A stretch of 64,000 bases of DNA. Origin: Nostoc sp. 106C (lineage in GTDB: Bacteria; Cyanobacteriota; Cyanobacteriia; Cyanobacteriales; Nostocaceae). Of the stretch, positions 46,265-54,594 are shown piece after piece (within the stretch, counting starts at the first letter, position 1; every line of letters begins with the position of its first letter). Made by a program: the position numbers and the translations under genes. The notes below the pieces were generated by a model, which made no database searches, was not told the origin of the DNA, and was given only the letters and a program-made list of their open reading frames with translations. The stretch covers positions 1 to 64,000 of the forward strand of contig NZ_MTAW01000038.1 in NCBI RefSeq assembly GCF_002154725.1, read 5' to 3'.

Positions 46265-46930
46265 TTACCCCTGATAAGGATTGCCGATTCTATCTACAGA
46301 AACGTTAGCAGATAGAGGCAAACGACCGGGATTGAGGCGTGGTTCTGCGGCATAGCCAACAGGTACTAAAACTGCGATCGCTAAATCTGGATCGTCTGTT
46401 GCACCAATTACTGCCTTTACTTGATCCTCAATCCAACCGTTCATAAAACAGGTGGATAAACCTAAACTTTCAGCTGCAAGTACCAAATGAGTAGCAGCAA
46501 TGATTGCATCTTTGATTGCATATTCGCGTTGTTTGCCTCCTAGAGAAGCTTGAAATTGCGGTATGGCATTCTTAAAATAGTTGACTGTACCTTCATTCCA
46601 TGCACCAGTTTCCAGCGCCTTTTCATAAATTGGAGTCAAGTCTTCTTCTCCAGCCTTGGGATTGGCAGCAAACACAAATGTTACAGGTGCTTGGATAATT
46701 TGTTGTTGATTCCAAGATGCTGCTGATAATGCTGCTTTTTGAGCTTCATCTTGTACGAGGATAATTTGCCAGTCTTGGATATTAAAACTGCTGGGTGCGG
46801 CTACGGTTAACTCTACTAGTTGCTTGAGTAGTTCTGGGGCTATGGGATCTGATTTGAAAGTTTTGATCGACCGACGCTTGAGAATAGCACTAGGTACATC
46901 TAGGGCTTGAGTTTGTGTAATAACACTCAT
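46265..46930 (-). CDS. Nitroreductase family protein
   Basis: A 221-residue FMN-dependent nitroreductase-like enzyme: ILKRRSIKTFKSDPIAPELLKQLVELTVAAPSSFNIQDWQIILVQD (FMN phosphate and N5 contacts). Then AIIAATHLVLAAESLGLSTCFMNGW and a C-terminal VPVGYAAEPRLNPGRLPL. Family members reduce nitro compounds, quinones or enals with NAD(P)H as dimers. The neighbouring old yellow enzyme, SDRs and thioredoxin support a role in electrophile reduction. Confidence 0.92.
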   Translation of the reverse strand: MSVITQTQALDVPSAILKRRSIKTFKSDPIAPELLKQLVELTVAAPSSFNIQDWQIILVQDEAQKAALSAASWNQQQIIQAPVTFVFAANPKAGEEDLTPIYEKALETGAWNEGTVNYFKNAIPQFQASLGGKQREYAIKDAIIAATHLVLAAESLGLSTCFMNGWIEDQVKAVIGATDDPDLAIAVLVPVGYAAEPRLNPGRLPLSANVSVDRIGNPYQG

Positions 46931-47035
46931 GAGATTCTCCTGATTGTTGTAGTTCCTACGCTGTTATAGCGCTTTTTGTTCTCGGGCTAAATACTTTTTT
47001 GGTGTAAAAGGTTGCTTCCCATTACATCGCAGTCA

Positions 47036-48148
47036 TTATAGACTAACTACTTGTTCGCTAGTAGCAGACCAAAACGGATAATCTGTATATCCTTTTTCGC
47101 CACCACCATAAAAGGTTTCTGGATTTGGTTGATTCAACGGTGCATTTAAAGCAAAGCGTCGGGGTAAATCTGGATTTGCTATAAATAGAGTGCCAAAAGC
47201 GACTAAATCTGCTTCCTTATTAGCCAAGACAGCATTGCCCTTTTCACGGGTATAACCAGCACTAGCAATCAGCGTCCCTGTATACTTTTCCCGTAAATAT
47301 TTGGTTGGTACTGCTGTTCCACCATATTTGATATCTGCATCTGTGGAATCAACGATATGTAGATAGGCTAAATCAAATTTATTTAATGCTTGCGCGGTGT
47401 AACCAAATGTCTCTAAGGGATTGGAGTCACGCATATCGTTAAATGTACCGCTAGGAGAAAGGCGTACTCCTACCCGATTAGTATCCCAAACGCTAGTTAC
47501 TGCCTCTATTATCTCTAGTAAGAATCTGACGCGGTTCTCAATACTGCCCCCATACTCATCTGTACGGTGATTCGTACCATCCCGAAGGAATTGGTCAATT
47601 AAATAACCGTTAGCTGCGTGAATTTCTATGCCATCAAACCCAGCTGCTAGAGCATTTATTGCTCCTTGACGGTATTGTTCGACAATCTCTGGAATTTCTG
47701 AGGTTTCCAAAGCGTGAGGAGTTACAAAAGGTTTAGGGCCATCGTAGGTGAATGCTTCGCCTTTGGGTGCGATCGCAGAAGGTGCTACAGGCAATGCCCC
47801 ATCAGGTTGGAAGTCTGGGTGAGAAATTCTGCCTACGTGCCACAGTTGCAGAAATATTCTTCCTCCCTGTTGATGCACGGCATCGGTGACTAATTTCCAG
47901 CCCGCTACTTGTTCGGCTGAATAAATACCTGGTGTATTAGGATACCCCTGTCCTTGAGGCGAAATTTGAGTTGCTTCTGCAATAATCAATCCAGCAGAAG
48001 CGCGTTGAGCGTAGTATGTAGCATTTAGTGAGTGCGGTACATTACCCTTACCTGCTCTTTGCCTGGTTAAAGGAGCCATAACTATCCGGTTAGGCAGTTC
48101 TAAGTCACCCAATTGGTAGGGAGAAAACAAGTTAATACTATTATTCAT
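47036..48148 (-). CDS. Old yellow enzyme (alkene reductase / NADH:flavin oxidoreductase)
   Basis: A 370-residue FMN TIM-barrel ene-reductase. Its landmarks are NLFSPYQLGDLELPNRIVMAPLTRQRAGKGNVPH, LQLWHVGRISHPDFQ and the active-site HAANGYLIDQFLRDGTNHRTDEYGGSIENR (His and Asn pair that binds the electron-withdrawing group). GTLFIANPDLPRR binds the FMN phosphate. It reduces alpha,beta-unsaturated carbonyls and nitrate esters, similar to NemA or XenB. It is 35 bases from the SDR gene upstream on the same strand. Confidence 0.95.
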   Translation of the reverse strand: MNNSINLFSPYQLGDLELPNRIVMAPLTRQRAGKGNVPHSLNATYYAQRASAGLIIAEATQISPQGQGYPNTPGIYSAEQVAGWKLVTDAVHQQGGRIFLQLWHVGRISHPDFQPDGALPVAPSAIAPKGEAFTYDGPKPFVTPHALETSEIPEIVEQYRQGAINALAAGFDGIEIHAANGYLIDQFLRDGTNHRTDEYGGSIENRVRFLLEIIEAVTSVWDTNRVGVRLSPSGTFNDMRDSNPLETFGYTAQALNKFDLAYLHIVDSTDADIKYGGTAVPTKYLREKYTGTLIASAGYTREKGNAVLANKEADLVAFGTLFIANPDLPRRFALNAPLNQPNPETFYGGGEKGYTDYPFWSATSEQVVSL

Positions 48149-48182
48149 TGGTCAGATCTCTAAAATAATGGTGAAAAATAGA

Positions 48183-48977
48183 CTAAATAATCGACCGAAT
48201 CACGCCACCATCTACCCGCAAAGCTGCGCCATTAGTAGCTGAAGCGAGAGGACTGGCTAAGTAAACAACGATCGCAGCGACTTCTTCACAAGTTGCAAAG
48301 CGTTTGAGTAGAGAAGTAGGACGCAGAGTCCGGAAAAATTCTGCCTCGGCTTCGCTAGGAGTAACGCCTCGTTCTTGCGCTATCTGAGTGATAAATTCTT
48401 CAACACCTTCTGAGCGAGTCGGCCCTGGTAATACAGAGTTCACCGTTACGCCAGTACCAACACTTATTTCTGCTAATCCTCTGGCGATCGCTAGCTGAGA
48501 TGTCTTTGTCATGCCATAGTGAATCATTTCTACAGGAATCTGCACCGCAGACTCACTGGAAATAAAAATTATTCGCCCCCAATTCTGCTCCTGCATCTTT
48601 TGCAGATATTGCCGACTTAAACGAACACCACTGAGTACGTTAACTTCAAATATGTTCAACCAGTCTTCGTCAGTAATATCAAAAAATCCTTTTGGCTCGT
48701 AAATGCCGAGATTGTTGACCAAAATATCGACGTGAGGAACTTCCGCAAATAGTTGCTTGATTCCCTCTTGTGTCCCTAAATCCGCAACTACACCCGAAAC
48801 TTTTGCTTCTGGATGACTGTGCTGAATTTTAGCGATCGCTTCTGTCACTCGTGCGGCAGATCGCCCATTGACTATGACTGATGCACCTTCTTGTACCAAC
48901 GCTTGCGCAATGGCTAAACCAATACCTGCGGTTGAACCACTCACCAGCGCGGATTTACCTTGTAATTTCAAGTCCAT
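48183..48977 (-). CDS. SDR-family oxidoreductase
   Basis: A 264-residue short-chain dehydrogenase. The start is the ATG at 48977 (MDLKLQGKSALVSGSTAGIG), with AGGAG upstream. An apparently longer frame to 49346 is only an open repeat block. Complete motifs: GSTAGIGLAIAQAL (NAD(P)), VNNLGIYEP, SSESAVQIP (catalytic Ser) and YGMTKTSQ (Tyr-x3-Lys), with a VLPGPTRSEGV C-terminal part. The substrate is unknown. Its position between thioredoxin and the ene-reductase suggests carbonyl reduction in the same stress response. Confidence 0.93.
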   Translation of the reverse strand: MDLKLQGKSALVSGSTAGIGLAIAQALVQEGASVIVNGRSAARVTEAIAKIQHSHPEAKVSGVVADLGTQEGIKQLFAEVPHVDILVNNLGIYEPKGFFDITDEDWLNIFEVNVLSGVRLSRQYLQKMQEQNWGRIIFISSESAVQIPVEMIHYGMTKTSQLAIARGLAEISVGTGVTVNSVLPGPTRSEGVEEFITQIAQERGVTPSEAEAEFFRTLRPTSLLKRFATCEEVAAIVVYLASPLASATNGAALRVDGGVIRSII

Positions 48978-48989
48978 TTTATTCTCCTG

Positions 48990-49321
48990 AGAAAGAAGGC
49001 AGGAGGCAGAGAAGGGAGTGTGGGGAGACAAGGTGAGACCAGCACTGCGGGAGGGGAGCGAGAGCCAGTGCGTTGCGGTGAATCCAGCCCTGAAGGCGGG
49101 TTTCCCGCCGTAGGGGACTGGTGAACCCGGAGGGAGGTTCCCTCCGTTGTAGCAACTGGCGTCGGGTTTCCCGGCTTGTACTCCTGCGGAGGTAGCAAGT
49201 GGCGTTTTCCCTCCGCAGGCGACTGGCGTTAGCGACGTTCGCGAAGCGTCTCCCCTTGGGAGAAGGAGCGTCACCCGAAGGGGAAAAATAACCAATGACA
49301 AATGACCAATGACTATTGACC
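48990..49321. repeat. Long GC-rich repeat block with STRR heptamers
   Basis: Between the SDR and thioredoxin genes. It has aggcaggaggcagagaaggg heptamers at the start, then ccagcactgcgggaggggagc, gagccagtgcgttgcggtg, gcgggtttcccgccgtagg, ggactggtgaacccggaggg, ggaggttccctccgttg, gcaactggcgtcgggtttcc and cgcgaagcgtctccccttgg. It ends with aatgaca, aatgacc, aatgact, attgacc at 49294-49321. Many of its units are short palindromes. It interrupts the operon spacing. Confidence 0.85.
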
Positions 49322-49390
49322 CTTTACCCTTGACTTCAAGAAACAAAGATTCCCCTCATTCAAGTCTTATAATTAGCCCACTCTAGGCGG

Positions 49391-49723
49391 TTAACTTTCA
49401 GAAATATGCTGTGATAAAGTCTTAGCTAAAGTGGTTTTGGGCACGGCACCCACGACCGTATCGACTTGTCGGCCCCCTTTAAATACCATTAGCGTGGGAA
49501 TACTCCGAATACCATAGTGACTGGCGACAGTGGGATTTTGATCTGTGTTCAGTTTTACCACTTTTACCTGGCCATCGTATTCGGTAGCAACCTCATCGAC
49601 AACCGGAGCCACCATTCTGCAAGGGCCACACCAAGGTGCCCAAAAGTCTACTAAGACAGGAACGTGGCTTTCAAGGACTTCTTGCTTAAATGTGGCTTCG
49701 GTGACATTTGTAACGGATGACAT
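49391..49723 (-). CDS. trxA: Thioredoxin
   Basis: A 110-residue classical thioredoxin: [24 protein letters not shown] with the active-site WCGPC, then [31 protein letters not shown] with the cis-Pro. It reduces protein disulfides in the cytosol. The ATG at 49723 has AGGAGG upstream. Transcribed divergently from the ArsR-type regulator, with a perfect 9-bp palindrome between them. Confidence 0.95.
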   Translation of the reverse strand: MSSVTNVTEATFKQEVLESHVPVLVDFWAPWCGPCRMVAPVVDEVATEYDGQVKVVKLNTDQNPTVASHYGIRSIPTLMVFKGGRQVDTVVGAVPKTTLAKTLSQHISES

Positions 49724-49747
49724 AATCGTCCTCCTGATTTAATTCTA

Positions 49748-49768
49748 TTATTCGATAATATCGAATAA
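49748..49768. promoter_or_regulatory. Palindromic putative ArsR operator
   Basis: TTATTCGAT-AAT-ATCGAATAA, perfect 9-bp arms with a 3-base centre. It lies 25 bases upstream of trxA and 35 bases upstream of the ArsR-type gene. ArsR/SmtB proteins bind AT-rich dyads of this size, so it could be the operator for both. Confidence 0.7.
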
Positions 49769-49803
49769 GTAAAATATACGCCATTTTATGAGATAGTGCA
49801 ACT

Positions 49804-50154
49804 ATGAGATTCTTGTATCATCCAGATCGAAAAGATATATCTTTAGCGGGAGTGTTATACGCCTTAGGCGACCCAGTAAGGCTAGAGATTGTGCGGCTTT
49901 TAGCAACTCAGGGAGAACAGTGCTGTGCTGGATTTGATTTTGCGATCGCCAAATCAACAATGTCAAATCACTTTAAGATTTTACGAGAGGCGGGGGTAGT
50001 ATTGACTCATAAAGAAGGAACACAGCACATCAATAGATTGCGGCGCGAAGATTTAGAGGTGCTGTTTCCGGGCTTGTTGGATGCTGTTTTACAATCGGCT
50101 CAACCATTAAATATCTGCGCTTCGGCTGATCAACAAACAGCCTCACAAGTTTAG
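49804..50154 (+). CDS. ArsR-family winged-helix regulator
   Basis: A 116-residue repressor-type protein: LAGVLYALGDPVRLEIVRLLATQGEQCC, then the recognition helix KSTMSNHFKILREAGVVLTHKEG. It has a Cys pair (C40, C41) between helix and HTH, but lacks the CVC metal motif and other ArsR metal sites. The cysteines suggest a thiol-based sensor rather than a metal sensor (inference). It is divergent from trxA and the redox run. Confidence 0.92.
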   Translation: MRFLYHPDRKDISLAGVLYALGDPVRLEIVRLLATQGEQCCAGFDFAIAKSTMSNHFKILREAGVVLTHKEGTQHINRLRREDLEVLFPGLLDAVLQSAQPLNICASADQQTASQV

Positions 50155-50164
50155 CGTGAAAATA

Positions 50165-50344
50165 AGGCAGAGGAGCCAGTGCGTTGCGGGGGTTCCCACG
50201 GCAGTTCCTTCAAGTCGGCAAAGCCGCCCAACGGACTGCCTCCCCGTTGTAGCAACTGGCGTGGCAGGAGGCAGAAGGACAAAGGAGTGTGGGGAGTGTG
50301 GGAGAGAGTGGGGAGAAATAATTAATGACAAATGACTAATGACA
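50165..50344. repeat. GC-rich repeat block with STRR heptamers
   Basis: Begins gaggagccagtgcgttgcgg and ggttcccacggcag, then gcccaacggactgcctcccc and gttgtagcaactggcgtggc, and ggcagga/ggcagaa heptamers. It ends with aatgaca, aatgact, aatgaca at 50324-50344. Same layout as the other two composite blocks. Confidence 0.8.
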
Positions 50345-50383
50345 ACTCTCGCCAGTATTTTCTTTGTCCCGACCTAGTCAAGA

Positions 50384-51187
50384 TTAAGCAATTTGAGGTG
50401 GTCGAAAGTGATAGATATCGCGAATCACTTGCACCCAACCGTCGGAGACAGATTCGAGAATGCGATCGCCTTTTTCTTTCGTTGCTGTTGTCGCATCACC
50501 AATGACTCCACTTTGACTGATATCTCGCGTTACCCAAGCCACAGGTAGTTGACCTTCCCAACTCAGCAAACTACTTTGTGATTGTTCTGGCGGATACTCA
50601 GCCAAAGCTTTATCCAGTTTCACCTGCTCTGGTAAAAGTGCCAACATTAAACTAGTTTCAGCATCTCCAGCGTGCATACCTAACTTTGCTTCCTTCGGAG
50701 TTAGCAACTCTTTCGTAATATTAGGCACACGCCATGTGAACAAAGGAAACACCGAAAAATCGCCATACTTAACGTGTAAATCCCGCGCTGCTAATTGCAT
50801 AACTTGGGGCTGTCCGCCGTGGGAGTTCATCAACACTAATTTTCTAAATCCGGCTCGGTAAATACTATCTCCCACCTCCATAATTATTGCCGTGAGTGTT
50901 TCCGTACTCAGGGTAATAGTGCCAGGAAAGTGCCAGTGTTCGTTAGATTTACCATAGTTAATACTGGGCAAAGCGTAGGCAGGAATACTAGAGTCCAGTT
51001 TTGCCAAGGCTTTTCCCAATACCCCAACACCGATCGCAGCATCAACAATTAGCGGTAGATGGGGACCATGTTGTTCAATTGCTCCCACTGGTTGGATGAT
51101 TACCACATTTTCTTTATCTGGCATCGTCTGGATGTCAGTCCAACTGAGGTAGGGAAAAAAGCGTTCTGGGGGTATGAAGCTATGCAT
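50384..51187 (-). CDS. Creatininase family protein
   Basis: A 267-residue metal-dependent amidohydrolase: VVIIQPVGAIEQHGPHLPLIVDA (metal-binding Glu, His and Asp), NYGKSNEHWHFPGTITLS, VLMNSHGGQPQV and MHAGDAETSLMLAL (second metal ligand Glu and Asp). The family includes creatinine amidohydrolase and FAPy/dihydropterin-related enzymes (MftE, ArfB), so the substrate cannot be fixed. Stand-alone. Confidence 0.9.
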   Translation of the reverse strand: MHSFIPPERFFPYLSWTDIQTMPDKENVVIIQPVGAIEQHGPHLPLIVDAAIGVGVLGKALAKLDSSIPAYALPSINYGKSNEHWHFPGTITLSTETLTAIIMEVGDSIYRAGFRKLVLMNSHGGQPQVMQLAARDLHVKYGDFSVFPLFTWRVPNITKELLTPKEAKLGMHAGDAETSLMLALLPEQVKLDKALAEYPPEQSQSSLLSWEGQLPVAWVTRDISQSGVIGDATTATKEKGDRILESVSDGWVQVIRDIYHFRPPQIA

Positions 51188-51235
51188 TTGAATAATATCG
51201 CGCCATTTTTATATTATCGGGATGGGCGACTGGAA

Positions 51236-51370
51236 TAGAGCAGGGGGGCAAGCGGAAAATTTCCTTCTGCCACGGCAGTTGCTTTATGCCGACGGCAGTC
51301 CGCACAACGGGGGGAACCCCCGCAAGCGGCTGCCTTGGAAACCCGTCCACCGCACTGCCTCCTCTGCCAT
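51236..51370. repeat. GC-rich repeat block
   Basis: gagcaggggggcaagcgg, ctgccacggcagttgc, gcacaacggggggaaccccc and cgcaagcggctgccttgg form many small palindromes, shared with the other blocks. Non-coding despite an open frame. Confidence 0.7.
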
Positions 51371-51464
51371 CTGCCTCTACCTTATTTTCTTAGAGAAAGG
51401 TTTTAAGATTTTCTAAAATTGTTATCTACTATACCGATTATTAATAGGACAGGTGATATTGTTT

Positions 51465-51538
51465 AGTTGTGTGTGAGGAGCAAGTTAAAACGAAAAGCAC
51501 CTGGGGTGGAAACACGGCAACACTCCCGGGTGTTTTTT
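51465..51538 (+). ncRNA. Candidate Yfr2-like (Cyano-1) small RNA
   Basis: A stand-alone transcript-like unit in a spacer. A possible -10 (tatacc near 51430) lies upstream. A purine-rich leader (gtgtgtgaggagcaag, ttaaaacgaaaag) is followed by a long imperfect stem with arms cacctggggtg and cactcccgggtg, enclosing a loop with the string gtggaaacacgg, and then TTTTTT. A single-stranded TGGAAACA is, to my knowledge, the hallmark loop of the cyanobacterial Yfr2 family. I cannot run a covariance search, so it could also be a plain terminator. Confidence 0.5.
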
Positions 51539-51602
51539 GTTTCATATACTAAAATAATTTCTTTCACTAAAAATAGGCAAGGCGATCGCTAAATGGCTGA
51601 AA

Positions 51603-52499
51603 TTAGGGCGGAGATGCGGTCAACTCCCGAATTACATTTAGAAATTCGTGCAAGACAGGTGATGAATCTTCTTGTCGCCAAACGACTACAATCTCTCGCG
51701 AGAGATTTACGCCTTTGATGGATCTGTACACAACACCTGTGCGCTGAAGATTTTGGACATTGCTGGGTAGAAGTGCGACTCCTACACCACCAGCAACAAG
51801 GCTGAGAACGGTAATCACCCAAGTTGCTTCTTGAACTACCTTGGGGAAAAAACCAGCCTGCTGACAAAGGTTAATAATTTCAGTGTAGGAAGGAACGATT
51901 TCTGGCGAAGGTAAGACAAAAGGTTCATCAGCCATTGCTTCGAGAGGAATTTCTGCTTGGTTAGTAAGAGGGTGTGTTGTTGGTAATGCAATCACTAACG
52001 ACTCGCGCACAATTGGTAGATAGCTCAAGTTAGCATCCTGTTGATGGGAATGGGGTAAGCGGTCAAATCCCAGATCGATACGACGATTGTGCAGTTCTTG
52101 AATCTGCTCGGAAGCTGTGAGTTCGCGCAAAACTAGTTTTACATTAGGAAAGCGATCGCGAAATGTTCGCAGCATCTCAGGTAGAAGGCTGTTAGCAATA
52201 GAACTATTAGTACCCACTACCAATTGTCCAATCTCGCCGCGACTAGCTCGTTGTGTTTGCACAATTGCGTGTTCAAGTTGAGCTAAAACTAACCGTGCTT
52301 CTTCTAAAAATACTTGTCCCGCAGATGTGAGTTGCAGCGGACGCTTTTTGCGATCGAGCAGTTTCGCGCCAATTTCGACTTCGAGGGCGCTAATCTGCTG
52401 ACTGAGGGGAGGTTGGGCTATATGCAAGCGTTGGGCTGCGTAGCTAAAATTTTTTTCTTCAGCCACAGCAATAAAGTACCGCAAATGTCTAAGTTCCAT
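51603..52499 (-). CDS. LysR-family transcriptional regulator
   Basis: A 298-residue LysR regulator: N-terminal HTH MELRHLRYFIAVAEEKNFSYAAQRLHIAQPPLSQQISALEVEIG, then a periplasmic-binding-like effector domain (LVVGTNSSIANSLLPEMLRTFRDRFPNVKLVLREL). It resembles the CbbR/BenM-type branch. The divergent gene is the aspartoacylase at 52652, a possible target by the usual divergent-pair rule. The short gap (152 bases) would hold the operator. Confidence 0.93.
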   Translation of the reverse strand: MELRHLRYFIAVAEEKNFSYAAQRLHIAQPPLSQQISALEVEIGAKLLDRKKRPLQLTSAGQVFLEEARLVLAQLEHAIVQTQRASRGEIGQLVVGTNSSIANSLLPEMLRTFRDRFPNVKLVLRELTASEQIQELHNRRIDLGFDRLPHSHQQDANLSYLPIVRESLVIALPTTHPLTNQAEIPLEAMADEPFVLPSPEIVPSYTEIINLCQQAGFFPKVVQEATWVITVLSLVAGGVGVALLPSNVQNLQRTGVVYRSIKGVNLSREIVVVWRQEDSSPVLHEFLNVIRELTASPP

Positions 52500-52651
52500 T
52501 GCTTACTATGACTACTATATTTTTTATATATAGTGTACTCGTTAAAAAAGTATCTTCAATATAGTTGCTTTCCCTTATAGTGACAGATAAAGACTGTTGA
52601 TCAAGATTTATCACAGCAACGTCTAAGCTTATCGGGGTAATCACTATAACT

Positions 52652-53542
52652 ATGAGCAAAATCAAGCGTGTTGTGATTGTCGGTGGAACCCACGGAAATG
52701 AACTGACAGGAATTTATCTAGTCAAAAAATTTGAGCGATCGCCTCATTTGATTCAGCGCTCAAGTTTTGAAAGTCTGACACTGATTGCAAATCCTAAAGC
52801 GTATGCGATCGCTAAACGGTATGTTGATACTGACTTAAATCGCTGTTTTCTCCGTCAAGATTTAGACAATCCTAATTTGTCTAGTTATGAAGCGCAAAGA
52901 GCAAAGATAATTTATCAAACCTTTGGCTCTCAAGGTAGCCAGCAAGCAGATTTTGTGATTGATTTACACACTTCTACAGCCAATATGGGGCTGTCTATCA
53001 TTTTAGGTAATGAGAATTTATTAAATATTCAATTAGCAGCTTATCTCACCTCACTAAATCCAAGAGTCAAAGTCCTTTATTCAACAAGTAAAAATCAAGA
53101 CAGACCTCATCTAGATTCAATTTGTGAATTTAGCTGTACCTTAGAAGTTGGTGCAGTTGCTCAAGGTGTTCTAGATGCTGCTTTATTTCAAGAAACTGAA
53201 GAAATTATTCACGCAATTTTAGATTATTTAGAAGCTTATAACCTGGGAAATCTACCGACTGGAAAAGATACCCTCGATGTTTATCACAGTATTCAAACAA
53301 TCGATTATCCCAGAAATGAGTTAGGAGAAATTCAAGCAATGATTCATCCTCAACTGCAATTTAGGGACTATCAACCGCTTCATTCAGGAGAGCCAATTTT
53401 TTTAACTTTTGAAGGTAAGGAAATTGTCTATCAAGGCGACTCAACTGTGTATCCAGTTTTTATTAACGAAGCCGCCTATTATGAAAAGGGTATTGCAATG
53501 TGCATTACCCACCTAACCCATAAAAATATTACTAATTCGTAA
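52652..53542 (+). CDS. Aspartoacylase
   Basis: A 296-residue zinc-dependent deacylase of the AspA/AstE family, hydrolysing N-acetyl-aspartate or similar N-acyl amino acids. Zinc ligands: His14 and Glu17 in GGTHGNELTG, and a His in DFVIDLHTST. RYVDTDLNRCF contains the substrate Arg/Asn. EVGAVAQGVL has the catalytic Glu. The length matches cyanobacterial aspartoacylases. Divergent from a LysR regulator. Confidence 0.92.
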   Translation: MSKIKRVVIVGGTHGNELTGIYLVKKFERSPHLIQRSSFESLTLIANPKAYAIAKRYVDTDLNRCFLRQDLDNPNLSSYEAQRAKIIYQTFGSQGSQQADFVIDLHTSTANMGLSIILGNENLLNIQLAAYLTSLNPRVKVLYSTSKNQDRPHLDSICEFSCTLEVGAVAQGVLDAALFQETEEIIHAILDYLEAYNLGNLPTGKDTLDVYHSIQTIDYPRNELGEIQAMIHPQLQFRDYQPLHSGEPIFLTFEGKEIVYQGDSTVYPVFINEAAYYEKGIAMCITHLTHKNITNS

Positions 53543-53590
53543 TTAATAGCCTTCTTGTAAAAATTTGAATTAAGAATAAGAATAAAAAAA

Positions 53591-53646
53591 TACAGATAAA
53601 CACAGATAAATATCGGTGTTTATCTGTGTTCATCTGTGGTTCGATA
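53591..53646. repeat. cagataaacac inverted repeat, copy 2
   Basis: acagataaacacagataaatatcgg followed by tgtttatctgtgttcatctgtggt is a near-perfect palindrome of about 55 bases. Placed between the convergent aspartoacylase and DUF3891 genes. Confidence 0.85.
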
Positions 53647-53767
53647 TTCAAAAAATCGACTCATGCAAGAAGTCTAACGGACAGAGAAACTCAACTTAAT
53701 CCCTGTTTCAAGAAAGCGCATTCATGCGTAGAGTAACAATTACGAATTATGTTGACTTATTTTCTGA

Positions 53768-54496
53768 CTAACTCTTCACAAATGTCCACTCCAGTACTTT
53801 GCGGGGAGCTTCTTGGAGTGCTTTAGACAGTTCAGCGCTGCTTTTAAATTTCAACTGGGATAAATCGCAGGCTTCTATATTGACTGTAAATTTCTCATTC
53901 TCAAAAGGCCAAGGTTTGACAGTAATTAAGGAATCGCTACGCTGCATAATGTCATACCGTTCATCTTCAGGGCCTTTGCTAATTTCTAACCATCGCTCAT
54001 CAGCAGGTAATTCTTGTTGACAGAGAATTAAAGACAGGCGATCGCACCATTGCATAAATGCATAAGCAGCTTCTACGTCTGTCTTTTCAATACCCAATTC
54101 CTTTCGCCAAAGTTCTTGGTTCTCCAATTGCTCATCTAAAAATTTGTCTAATTCTGGAATCTCGCCGCGTTTTGACTCGTGTAACCGACTCATGTGCTTA
54201 GAAATTAATAAAGCTACCCACCGTCCCCGATAAAGCGCATTCTTCACTAGTTTGGCAATTTTCTCTACATCGGTATCTTGATTTAGGGTAAAGTCCATTG
54301 GCGCACCAGCGTCAGTTAAAATATCCTCTTCCCATTCTTTCTCTAAATCATCATGATGGGAAATTGCAGCAAGTGTTTCATATAACCTGGCTGGAGCATT
54401 TTTGCGTCGCCACTGTCCCGCTAATTGAGCTGCTAGCAAAGCATGTGCACGGTGATAAATAATTTCCCAACCATTTTGTGTAGCATTGACAATCAC
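53768..54496 (-). CDS. DUF3891 family protein
   Basis: A 242-residue soluble protein: IIYHRAHALLAAQLAGQWRR and AISHHDDLEKEWEE (His-Asp pairs suggesting an HD-like metal site), LISKHMSRLHES, YAFMQWCDRLSLILCQQELP. This matches the DUF3891 family widespread in cyanobacteria and Bacteroidetes. The conserved HHDD and HMSRLH residues suggest a phosphohydrolase-type activity, but this is inference. Confidence 0.85.
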   Translation of the reverse strand: MIVNATQNGWEIIYHRAHALLAAQLAGQWRRKNAPARLYETLAAISHHDDLEKEWEEDILTDAGAPMDFTLNQDTDVEKIAKLVKNALYRGRWVALLISKHMSRLHESKRGEIPELDKFLDEQLENQELWRKELGIEKTDVEAAYAFMQWCDRLSLILCQQELPADERWLEISKGPEDERYDIMQRSDSLITVKPWPFENEKFTVNIEACDLSQLKFKSSAELSKALQEAPRKVLEWTFVKS

Positions 54497-54594
54497 CTGT
54501 TATTTCTCCATCATCTAAACTCTAATTTTTGCCTGAAAAATGAGCCAGAGAAGATACTTCTAACTGGCTCATCTTATTGTCCTACCTTAGTTAA

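Noticed and set aside
48183-49346. Longer 387-residue form of the SDR protein
   Set aside because: The first 123 codons are read through a GC-rich repeat block. The ATG at 48977 has a strong ribosome site and gives a normal SDR start.
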